A stretch of 7,476 nucleotides of DNA from positions 1-7,476 of the forward strand of contig JAFXMJ010000192.1 in NCBI GenBank assembly GCA_017530465.1, given 5' to 3'. Below, one piece after another: positions 1-7,166 of the stretch (positions are counted from its first letter, which is position 1; each line of letters begins with the position of its first letter). This DNA is from Bacteroidales bacterium (GTDB taxonomy: Bacteria > Bacteroidota > Bacteroidia > Bacteroidales > UBA3824). The notes beneath the pieces were generated by a model. It saw only the letters and a list, made by a program, of their open reading frames with translations, made no database searches and had not been told where the DNA came from. A program made the position numbers and the translations under genes.

Positions 1-260
1 ATATCGTATTTGGGCGAATCGGTGAGACTATCGAAGATGTAACTCACAGTCTCCCAGTTTTTCAGGTCTGTTGACTGCATCACGGGCGCACCCGGCATCA
101 GGTGCATTGTGGTGCTCACGAGGTAGAACGTGTCCCTCACGCAGATAACATCCGGGTCGGGCACGTCAGCCCACAGCATCGGGTTTTTAATCATTTCCTG
201 CTGTGCGGAAAGATTCGCGGCGGTGCATATCGCCGCCAAAAGTGTCAGAAGTCTTTTCAT
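1..260 (-). CDS. Glycoside hydrolase family 43 protein, N-terminal fragment (secreted)
   Basis: Reading leftwards from the ATG at 260-258, the frame stays open to the window edge and gives 86 codons; the rest of the gene lies outside. The product begins with a typical signal peptide: basic residues at 2-3, a hydrophobic stretch at about 4-15, and a likely cleavage site after Ala19 (N-L-S-A). A cysteine at residue 12 is preceded by Ile, so it is a poor lipobox and type I cleavage is favoured. The mature start reads NPMLWADVPDPDVI, then DTFYLVSTTMHLMPGAPV and DLKNWE. This is the first blade of the five-bladed beta-propeller of GH43 beta-xylosidases and arabinofuranosidases. Asp35 in the P-D-P motif is the expected general base. 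By family knowledge the enzyme removes xylose or arabinose from plant hemicellulose in the periplasm or outside the cell; the exact substrate cannot be told from 86 residues. The gene has its own promoter and is not part of the helicase operon. Hand-counted G+C is about 52%, above most sampled stretches of the helicase genes. Confidence 0.88.
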   Translation of the reverse strand, partial: MKRLLTLLAAICTAANLSAQQEMIKNPMLWADVPDPDVICVRDTFYLVSTTMHLMPGAPVMQSTDLKNWETVSYIFDSLTDSPKYD

Positions 261-312
261 TTTTGTTGTTGATTAAGTGTTATTATGATTTTAGCAAAGG
301 ATGATAACGGTA

Positions 313-344
313 CAAAGATAAGAAAAAAGATTAAATGGGGGAAA
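313..344 (-). promoter_or_regulatory. Bacteroidetes-type promoter for the GH43 gene
   Basis: On the minus strand TATCTTTG (positions 320-313) matches the Bacteroidetes primary sigma -7 consensus TAnnTTTG exactly. Twenty bases upstream lies TTTC (344-341), one mismatch from the -33 element TTTG, and the 19-21 base spacing is right. Transcription should start at about 305, leaving a 5' leader of about 45 nt. The leader is A-rich just before the ATG and has no Shine-Dalgarno sequence, as is usual in this phylum. The -33 element sits inside the terminator hairpin of the upstream gene. Confidence 0.6.
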
Positions 345-376
345 TAATTTTTTGGAGGTTAATTATTTTCCCCCAT
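321..376 (-). terminator. Intrinsic terminator overlapping the stop codon of the exonuclease-RecQ-UvrD gene
   Basis: In the minus-strand transcript, ATGGGGGAAAATAATT (376-361) can pair with AATTATTTCCCCCAT (349-335). This makes a 15-bp stem with one bulged A and an 11-nt loop (360-350). A T-rich run follows at once (TTAATCTTTTTTCT, 334-321). A G+C-rich stem base followed by a U-tract is the classical rho-independent layout. The stem begins inside the last codons (residues M-G-E-N-N) and the TAA stop straddles the stem and the loop. The hairpin would end the operon and shield the GH43 gene from read-through. Confidence 0.65.
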
Positions 377-3300
377 CGTTATCATCGGCAAAATTATCGC
401 GTATTCGTTGCCGTCGCCTTCGCAAAACCACGATAGTACAAAACGGATTTTGGCGGAGAGTGGCGTGTAACCGAGTTTTTCGTAGTCGAGAAGTTTGGCG
501 CAGAAGGCTTTGGAAAAGCGCAGGACTTCCTTGCCATTATGTTTGAGACCGCCCTCGGAAATGTCAAGCGACGTGCCGCTTATTAGTTGAAGAATTTCGG
601 TCTTTTTGTCCTTGAAAAAGTCCAAATAAATGTCCTTATGCGTCAATGCAACTATCAGTTGCTCAGGTTTTTGGTATTCTGTATTGTCAACTGTAAAACT
701 TGTGGCGCAAGATTTAAATTGATCCAAAAACATTCCACGGTAATCGACGTGAAGAGAATTTTTAGCACGGGTAAAACCTACATACAATCGTCTTTTTTCG
801 GCATCTTCGTTGATATTCAGGTCGTTGAGGTACATATAAACATTGTCGAACTCGCGTCCCTTGGCTTTGTGAACCGTGGAAACTGTTACCGTAGAATCGT
901 CGGCGCGGTAAAAATCCTCCATCGACGATTCCCTCAAAAATATCTGAAAATCAGTGAGATACTTGTCGCGATTGTTTTCTTCAAAAGTGCGTATAATTTC
1001 TGATACAAGGTTCAGACAAGCACTGTTGGAGTAACGCTCGGACAGCGATTTTTTGGCGAACTCCCAAATTTCGGGGCTTACTTTGGGCGTTTGGAGATGG
1101 GTTTTAATTGTCTTTACAAAAAATTTCAATTCGGCGATGCTGCCCAAATCAAATCCGTCGTTGCTTTGGATGAGTTTGCTCTTGATGCCGTTTTTGAGTA
1201 GGAGACCAAGGATTGACAACGCCTCGCTGTTGGTGGTTGTCAATACGCAGCACGAACCTTCTTTACGGTTGTTTTTCAGAGAGTTGACCAACGAAATTTC
1301 AAATCCACCGCTGCAACAATGCTTCACAAAAACTACTTCGCCATTGTCTTTGCGGACGGGTTTTATGGCGGCGGTTTTCATTCGGTGGCTAATTGTGGCT
1401 GCAAAATTATTTGCAAAGTTAACAATCTGATTTACAGAGCGATAATTATCCACCAAATCATATTGTTTTGCGCCGTATTTGGTTATCAGTTTGCAAAAAT
1501 TTTCCGACGACGAACCTCGAAATTCGTAGATGTTTTGGTCGTCGTCGCCCACGGCAATAACTCGCAGATTGTCATTATGTTCCATCAACGCCTCCACAAG
1601 TGCAAACTCGTCGGCATCCATATCCTGCGCCTCGTCAATAACAAGGACCTTTTTGGTGATTTTGTTTGGCTCAACTTCGTAATTGAGAATCATTTGCGTG
1701 GCTTTTGGCACAACGTCCGACACTTCTTCAATTTTGCCAATTTGCCCGATTAAATCAAAACAATACGAATGGAAAGTCTTGATTTCCACAAAGTTGGCGG
1801 CGTTGCCAATCAAAGCGACAAGTCGCCTTTTGAACTCCGTAGCCGATGCCCGCGAAAAGGTAAGCATCAAAAGTTGCTCGTGTTTTACGTCCTCCATCAA
1901 AAGCAACGACGCAAGTTTGTGGACGAGGACGCGCGTCTTGCCGCTGCCCGGTCCCGCCGTTGCCACTATGTGCGGCGATGTGTCGTCATCAATTATACGT
2001 TTTTGCACAACGGACAGAGTATCAAATAGTTCGCGGTATTTCTTGGGCGTAATATTTCGCTCGATTTCCCTCTGACGGTCGGCTGTAAAATATTTTGAAA
2101 GGAATTTTTTATAGTCGATTTGAAAATAATCCTTTACAAACATCAATGCGGCGTCGTAACTCTTGACCATCATATTTGCAAACTCGCCCACAATGTGAAT
2201 TTGTTCTATTTTATGACGGTAATATTCTGCCATCTGCTTGTAATCTTCTTTTGTGTATTGCTTTTTGTTGTCAAGATTCAAACGTTTGATATTCAGCCCC
2301 ATATACAATACAAGGAAGCCGCCTTCGAGTTTCATTGAATTGATTTTAGCCAAAAACAACAACGCTTCCTCTATGTCGTGGACGTCGGCATCAAACTCCT
2401 TCAAAAACGACGTGTTGTATCTTTCGTAAAGTTCCACGATTGAAAACAAAATCAGGTTTTCTTCGTTTTTTTGCGAATTAGTATAACGCTCTATCAGATA
2501 GCGGATTATAAAATCGGCAAGCGAAAATATTTTCTTCTGTTTTTCCCTCAAAAGTGCGAGCGTTATCTGCGGTTGCACTGTTATAGAGTCGGTTGTATCT
2601 TGGACAAGTTTGATGTACGATTTTATCTTCCAAAACAACAGAATTGTCTTTAAATTTTTGACAGTTGATTTCAATCCGATTCTGTTTGCATCCTCGTTCA
2701 ACTGTTTGAGATTCAGCGTTATGCCATCACTATTAAGAACATCCAAAATAAAAAATGACAAGTCGCGAAAAAGTATCAGTGTTTTTGGAGAATCCTTTGG
2801 CGAATCGATGTAGGCGGATATGTCGCGGTCGTCTTTGAGGATTTTTTCTTGTCGCATAGTCTGCACCGCCGAAATTACATTTTCCTTTGTAATTCCCAAT
2901 ATGTCAGCAAGATAGTCAACACGACTTTCTGCATCATCGTTGCCGGCTTGGGCGATGTATTTGCTTGAAATCAAGGATTTTATAATGCGTTTGGCGTTGG
3001 TTCGTTCCGCGTCCGTGAGGAACAGTTTTGACGACGAAATCAGTCTGTCGGCTTCCTCATAATTTTTTACAAGTATGCTTGTAGCGTAAATTCTTGGCGA
3101 ATTTTTGCCGCGCTGAATGTATCCCGCATTTTCAAGTGCCTGTAATGCGGTTTTTACACGGGTTTCCACGTCGCTTACCTCGTAGTCCCAACCGGCTGCG
3201 CGAGCAATTTCCAACGCCGACGAACAAAACGATTTGCGTGTGCGCGTCATATTTTTAACTGTCCGCCAAACTTGGTTGATTTCGGCGCACGAAACCTTGG

Positions 3301-5101
3301 TTTGGTTGTTCAAAATAAAATGTTTGTCGAGGTCGTTGTCGTTATAAAGTACATAACATTCCGCGTCTAATTTTGGGTCGCGTCCCGCACGTCCCGCCTC
3401 TTGGACATAATTTTCAAGCGAATCTGAAATGTCGTAATGTATTACTAATCTGACATTTGACTTGTCAACTCCCATACCGAAAGCCGATGTTGCCACAATC
3501 ACTTGCACTTTGTCGTGGATGAAAGCGTCTTGATTTTGTTGTTTAGTTTTCGACTCCATTTTGCCGTTGAAAGCCAATGCGGGAATGCCGTCGCGGTTGA
3601 GTTTTTCGGCAAGTATTATTGTGCGCTTAGTCCTTGATACATAGACAATTGTCGGACAGTTTTTGGTTTCAATCAAATCCCTTAACGCAGTATATTTGTC
3701 TTCATCGGTTTCCTTGAAAAGCACTTGGTAGCGGAGATTGGTGCGCGAGGCGGAAGTTGCAAAAATTTGGAGTTCGCAGCCGAGTTTTTCGTGAAAATAA
3801 TCCCTGATGTCAGAAATCACCTTTTGCTTGGCTGTCGCCGTAAAACACGAAACGGGAATCTGTCGCACGCCTTTTTTCTTGGCTAACTCCCTGATATAGT
3901 CGCCGATATAGAGATAATCGACACGAAAATCCTGCCCCCACGCGCTAAAACAATGCGCCTCGTCGATTACAAAACGCGCAATCTGCCGCGACATCAGGAG
4001 TTTTTCGATGGTGCGGCTGCGGAGCGATTCGGGCGAGATGTAGAGCAACGACGCAACGCCCGAATCGACCCTTTCGATGGCCTCTTGCCGCTCCAACGGG
4101 CTTAGCAAACCGTTGATTGTGACGGCGTCGGCGATGCCGCGTTTTTCGAGGTTGTCCACTTGGTCTTTCATTAGCGATTGCAACGGCGAAATCACCACCG
4201 TCAACGCCCTTTCCGTAATGCCGGCAATGAGCGCGGGGAGTTGGAAAGTGAGACTTTTGCCGCCGCCGGTCGGGAAAATTGCAAGCAAAGATTGGTTGTC
4301 GATGGCGGCTTTTACGGCGTTTTCCTGCAACGGTTCGCCCTCGTATTTTCTGAAATCGTCGAACCCGAAAATGCGTTTGAGGTTTTTATGAGGGTCGAGG
4401 AGATTCTGACAATAGGCGCAATGTCCGCAAGGTGTGTTCCTGACAATCTGCATAACTGTCTCTACCAAAGGGAATTGACGGTGAACCCAATGCGGAATAA
4501 TCGACGTTTTGTCGCTTGTGGTAATGATGGCGAGGGCGTATGCAAGCGGCACGGGATTGTTGTTGACGATGTATTCGAGCGGCGCATTTTCGCAGATTTT
4601 GCCATCGAAAAAGTCTTTTATAATTGACAAAGTGTCGCCCGCCGCCTGTTCGTCAATGTATTGAAACATACCGCTAAATTCGTCCGTTTTGTGCAGAAGG
4701 TTCACGAGAATCTGACGGTATCGCGCATCAAGATTTTTGAAAGCGTTGATTTCGTCGTAAAAAAGTTCCTTTGCCTTGATAGCGTCGTTGAGCGGGTTGG
4801 AGAGTTCGTCGGTAAGAATTTTGTCGTCTTTGAGCAACCTGTGATAAGGTTTTTCGGGAAACAGCAACGGTGAAAAATACAGCGTGTCAATAAAAACCGT
4901 CCCCTCCCCTCGCCTAAAAAAATTGGAATCGTGATGGCAGACATTATGTCCACATATAAACTGATAACCTTTTGTAAAATCCTCAAAATCAGCCTTTGGC
5001 GTAGTATGCAAAGTTTCCCCATTTGCCGTCACCGCCCCATAATCCAAAACCTTGTTGTTTTGGGGATTGACTTCGAGGTCGATGAAGATTACGGGGGACA
5101 T
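359..5101 (-). CDS. Exonuclease-like / RecQ / UvrD helicase fusion protein (about 1580 aa)
   Basis: Numbering is from the ATG at 5101. Residues 5-115 resemble a DEDD (DnaQ-fold) 3'-5' exonuclease: FIDLE with D8 and E10, GHNVCHHD with D58, and NPLNDA with D106. The usual DEDDh His five residues before the last Asp is replaced by Ser101, so activity is uncertain. A C-x2-C-x2-C cluster follows at 225-231. A RecQ-type SF2 helicase spans about 240-600: LQENAV, Walker A FPTGGGKS (276-283), DEAH (380-383) with the aromatic-rich loop CFSAWGQDFR, TATA (421-424), GMGVDKSNVR, and QEAGRAGRD (567-575). The classical four-Cys RecQ zinc site is missing. Residues 600-1010 are helical with probable winged helices. 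A UvrD-type SF1 helicase spans about 1020-1460: AGPGSGKT (1049-1056), VIDEAQD, GDDDQNIYEFRG, VHKAKG and YVGFTRAK (1440-1447). An unassigned domain of about 120 residues ends the protein. The first in-frame start is a TTG at 5128 that overlaps the upstream gene; the ATG lies 19 bp past that gene's stop and only 4 residues before the first beta strand, so I prefer it. The protein probably unwinds and trims DNA in repair, recombination or defence. Confidence 0.9.
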   Translation of the reverse strand: MSPVIFIDLEVNPQNNKVLDYGAVTANGETLHTTPKADFEDFTKGYQFICGHNVCHHDSNFFRRGEGTVFIDTLYFSPLLFPEKPYHRLLKDDKILTDELSNPLNDAIKAKELFYDEINAFKNLDARYRQILVNLLHKTDEFSGMFQYIDEQAAGDTLSIIKDFFDGKICENAPLEYIVNNNPVPLAYALAIITTSDKTSIIPHWVHRQFPLVETVMQIVRNTPCGHCAYCQNLLDPHKNLKRIFGFDDFRKYEGEPLQENAVKAAIDNQSLLAIFPTGGGKSLTFQLPALIAGITERALTVVISPLQSLMKDQVDNLEKRGIADAVTINGLLSPLERQEAIERVDSGVASLLYISPESLRSRTIEKLLMSRQIARFVIDEAHCFSAWGQDFRVDYLYIGDYIRELAKKKGVRQIPVSCFTATAKQKVISDIRDYFHEKLGCELQIFATSASRTNLRYQVLFKETDEDKYTALRDLIETKNCPTIVYVSRTKRTIILAEKLNRDGIPALAFNGKMESKTKQQNQDAFIHDKVQVIVATSAFGMGVDKSNVRLVIHYDISDSLENYVQEAGRAGRDPKLDAECYVLYNDNDLDKHFILNNQTKVSCAEINQVWRTVKNMTRTRKSFCSSALEIARAAGWDYEVSDVETRVKTALQALENAGYIQRGKNSPRIYATSILVKNYEEADRLISSSKLFLTDAERTNAKRIIKSLISSKYIAQAGNDDAESRVDYLADILGITKENVISAVQTMRQEKILKDDRDISAYIDSPKDSPKTLILFRDLSFFILDVLNSDGITLNLKQLNEDANRIGLKSTVKNLKTILLFWKIKSYIKLVQDTTDSITVQPQITLALLREKQKKIFSLADFIIRYLIERYTNSQKNEENLILFSIVELYERYNTSFLKEFDADVHDIEEALLFLAKINSMKLEGGFLVLYMGLNIKRLNLDNKKQYTKEDYKQMAEYYRHKIEQIHIVGEFANMMVKSYDAALMFVKDYFQIDYKKFLSKYFTADRQREIERNITPKKYRELFDTLSVVQKRIIDDDTSPHIVATAGPGSGKTRVLVHKLASLLLMEDVKHEQLLMLTFSRASATEFKRRLVALIGNAANFVEIKTFHSYCFDLIGQIGKIEEVSDVVPKATQMILNYEVEPNKITKKVLVIDEAQDMDADEFALVEALMEHNDNLRVIAVGDDDQNIYEFRGSSSENFCKLITKYGAKQYDLVDNYRSVNQIVNFANNFAATISHRMKTAAIKPVRKDNGEVVFVKHCCSGGFEISLVNSLKNNRKEGSCCVLTTTNSEALSILGLLLKNGIKSKLIQSNDGFDLGSIAELKFFVKTIKTHLQTPKVSPEIWEFAKKSLSERYSNSACLNLVSEIIRTFEENNRDKYLTDFQIFLRESSMEDFYRADDSTVTVSTVHKAKGREFDNVYMYLNDLNINEDAEKRRLYVGFTRAKNSLHVDYRGMFLDQFKSCATSFTVDNTEYQKPEQLIVALTHKDIYLDFFKDKKTEILQLISGTSLDISEGGLKHNGKEVLRFSKAFCAKLLDYEKLGYTPLSAKIRFVLSWFCEGDGNEYAIILPMITMGENN

Positions 5102-5120
5102 AGCGGGGGGATTAAGCAAG

Positions 5121-7166
5121 TTAAACAATAATATTCAATTTTTTAAGTCGAGAACGGATTGCACCCCTGCCTCGGTCGAAAAACTCGGCGAGTTGTTTTA
5201 TTGACTCTCCTGCGTTGTACATTTCGATAAGTTTTGAGTCGTCTTCGGCAGTCCAAGGTTGATACGCATTGGAATACAATTGTTTTTGTTTTTCCATATA
5301 CGACAATTCTTGGTGAGGCATAATCTCTTGGCTTTCAATAGGTTCTTCAATCGGCTCTGTATTTAAATAATCAGCAATTGCTTTAACGAACCTTGCACCA
5401 AACTGTTCTTTTTTTCGGTTGCCGACACCGTAAATATTTCCGAAATTTTCCACAGAAAGAGGTTTGTGTATGGCAAGTTCTTTAAGCGATTTGTCGGGGA
5501 GAACAACGTATGCAGGCCAATTGTTTTCCTCTGCAATAGTTTTACGCAGTGTGCGCAGAATTTCAAACAAACGATTGTCTTCGTTGATAGGTGCGGATTG
5601 TTTTTCAATTGTTTTTTTATCTTGCTTTCCCTCTTTTTGTTTATATGTCTTAGGTTTGGGAATTGCCAATTGCGCCTTGCTCCTTCCATACAAAACATCA
5701 CTGCCTGAATCTGTTATTTTCAGATGGTTATAGTCATTATACGCAATTTCGATATAGCCGAGTTGGAGCATTTGCAACAGATAATCGTACCAAATGCTTG
5801 CTGAAATATCGCTGCCAACTCCAAAAGTTTTCAGTTGGTCGTATCCCAGTTTAATAATATCAGCGTTTTGGCTGCCGCGCAATATATCGATGGTATGAGT
5901 GAATCCGATTTTTTCATCGGTTCTTTTAATTGCCGACAATGCTTTTTGAACTACAACAGTGCCATCAAAATGTTGTGGCGGATTTTTGCAAATATCACAG
6001 TTGCAACAATTTCCATTGCTATGCTCCCCGAAATAATTAAGCAAAATCTGACGTCGGCAGACCTGCGCCTCGGCATATTCCTGCATACGTTTTAGTTTTT
6101 CGAGGTTAATTTCCTTTGTATCGCTTTCTTCGGCAAATCTACGCAACGTGATGATGTCTTGGATGTTATAAAAAAGTATAGTTTCGGCTTCAAGACCGTC
6201 ACGCCCACCGCGACCGATTTCCTGATAAAAATTTTCGATGCTTTTGGGCATATTGTAATGTATCACGTAGCGGACATTGCTTTTGTCGATTCCCATTCCA
6301 AATGCCACCGTTGCGCAGACAATGTTTATTCTGTCGTTGATAAAATCGTCTTGAACTTTGTTGCGGTCAGGCGTGGACATCCCCGCGTGATATGCCTTGG
6401 CTGTTACTCCTTGTTTGTGAAGTAAATCAACAACTTTTTCTGTATTTTTGCGCGACAAACAATAAATAATTCCCGATTCGTTTTGATGCCGCTTGACGAT
6501 TGAAATGATTGCGTTGATTTTCTCATTTTCGGAATATCCTTGCCTGACTTCAAGGCTGAGGTTAGGGCGGTCAAAAGAACTTATAAATGTTTTATATGAT
6601 TGTAAATCAAGTTGTTTGATAATGTCTTCACGTGTAATTTTGTCGGCAGTTGCTGTCAAAGCCATAATTACAGACTTTGGAAACATTGAGCGCAAACAAT
6701 TTAGTTGTGTATATTCGGGGCGGAAATCGTGCCCCCATTGCGATATACAATGAGCCTCGTCGATAGCAAAAAGCGAAACGTTGAGTTTCGACTGCATCCA
6801 CGGAATTTCTTTTTGCAGACGTTCGGGCGAAATATACAGAATTTTTGTAATACCTGATTCACAATTAATTCTTATGTGATAATTGACATCTTCGCTGTTG
6901 TTGCTATTGAGAGCCTCCGCCTCCACGCCATTTGATTTGAGCGCGTCCACTTGGTCTTTCATCAGTGAAATCAGCGGCGAAACGACGATTGTAATCCCCT
7001 CAAAAATAATTGCAGGAATTTGATAACACATCGATTTTCCTCCGCCCGTAGGCATCAAAACAAATGTGTCGTTGTGCGCAAGTATCTGATTGATAATTTC
7101 TTCTTGTAATGGACGGAAACTATCATATCCAAAAACTGTTTTTAATATTTCGTGCGGCGTTGGCAT
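5121..7166 (-). CDS. recQ: ATP-dependent DNA helicase RecQ with C-terminal Myb/SANT-like tail
   Basis: This is a complete 681-aa RecQ, a 3'-5' DNA helicase that unwinds forks and recombination intermediates. The N-terminal motif FGYDSFRPLQ (12-21) is followed by Walker A MPTGGGKS (38-45), DEAH (136-139), the aromatic-rich loop HCISQWGHDFRPEY, TATA (171-174), GMGIDKSNVR and QEIGRGGRD. The zinc site is C370-x16-C387-x2-C390-x2-C393, as in E. coli RecQ. An RQC winged helix covers about 400-495. A lysine-rich linker (505-523) leads to an HRDC domain at about 529-602. After an acidic linker, residues 637-681 (PWTAEDDSKLIEMYNAGESI, then GRGAIRSRLKKL) look like a Myb/SANT-type helix-turn-helix, which E. 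coli RecQ lacks. The ATG at 7166-7164 directly follows the TAA of the Rpn-like gene. The core motifs start about 12 residues in, so the start fits the family. The gene is probably cotranscribed and translationally coupled with its upstream neighbour. A second, divergent RecQ engine lies 19 bp downstream. Confidence 0.95.
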   Translation of the reverse strand: MPTPHEILKTVFGYDSFRPLQEEIINQILAHNDTFVLMPTGGGKSMCYQIPAIIFEGITIVVSPLISLMKDQVDALKSNGVEAEALNSNNSEDVNYHIRINCESGITKILYISPERLQKEIPWMQSKLNVSLFAIDEAHCISQWGHDFRPEYTQLNCLRSMFPKSVIMALTATADKITREDIIKQLDLQSYKTFISSFDRPNLSLEVRQGYSENEKINAIISIVKRHQNESGIIYCLSRKNTEKVVDLLHKQGVTAKAYHAGMSTPDRNKVQDDFINDRINIVCATVAFGMGIDKSNVRYVIHYNMPKSIENFYQEIGRGGRDGLEAETILFYNIQDIITLRRFAEESDTKEINLEKLKRMQEYAEAQVCRRQILLNYFGEHSNGNCCNCDICKNPPQHFDGTVVVQKALSAIKRTDEKIGFTHTIDILRGSQNADIIKLGYDQLKTFGVGSDISASIWYDYLLQMLQLGYIEIAYNDYNHLKITDSGSDVLYGRSKAQLAIPKPKTYKQKEGKQDKKTIEKQSAPINEDNRLFEILRTLRKTIAEENNWPAYVVLPDKSLKELAIHKPLSVENFGNIYGVGNRKKEQFGARFVKAIADYLNTEPIEEPIESQEIMPHQELSYMEKQKQLYSNAYQPWTAEDDSKLIEMYNAGESIKQLAEFFDRGRGAIRSRLKKLNIIV

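Larger units (their letters stand above)
300..386. repeat. Long interrupted inverted repeat around the 3' end of the helicase operon
   Basis: Two nested pairs of arms are visible. The outer arms are a perfect 10-bp pair: GATGATAACG at 300-309 and CGTTATCATC at 377-386. The inner arms are the 15/16-bp terminator stem at 335-349 and 361-376. On the right the outer and inner arms are contiguous (361-386, within the last codons of the helicase gene). On the left they are split by 25 bases (310-334) that hold the T-tract and the -7 promoter box. The left outer arm lies close to the predicted GH43 transcription start, so it could act as part of a longer stem, as an operator-like dyad, or be a relic of an inverted duplication of the gene end. 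Confidence 0.7.

Noticed and set aside
225..227. Cysteine at residue 12 of the GH43 protein as a lipoprotein attachment site.
   Set aside because: The residue before it is Ile, not the Gly, Ala or Ser expected in a lipobox, and a good signal peptidase I site follows at Ala19.
587..2075. Several plus-strand open frames of 86-144 codons opposite the fusion gene (for example 587-1003, 1319-1753 and 1683-2075).
   Set aside because: They lie fully antisense to a gene with intact helicase motifs, overlap each other, and show no recognisable domain or promoter.
4178..4627. Plus-strand open frame of 149 codons opposite the RecQ motor of the fusion protein.
   Set aside because: It is a shadow of the region with Walker A and motif Ia; its composition is odd and it resembles no family I know.
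5102..5128. TTG at 5128 as the start of the fusion protein, adding nine residues.
   Set aside because: It would overlap the recQ stop and add a Pro-rich lead before the exonuclease strand. The ATG at 5101 lies just before the first conserved strand, so it is preferred, though TTG is not excluded.
5363..5701. Minus-strand open frame of 112 codons inside recQ in another frame.
   Set aside because: It lies within the RecQ linker and HRDC coding region, which is clearly used in the main frame, and has no sign of its own start region.
4154..6962. An identical 18-bp string, GTCCACTTGGTCTTTCAT, occurs in both helicase genes (4154-4171 and 6945-6962), suggesting gene conversion.
   Set aside because: It encodes the conserved RecQ motif M-K-D-Q-V-D in both genes and identity does not extend into the flanks. 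Conserved residues with shared codon preference explain it.
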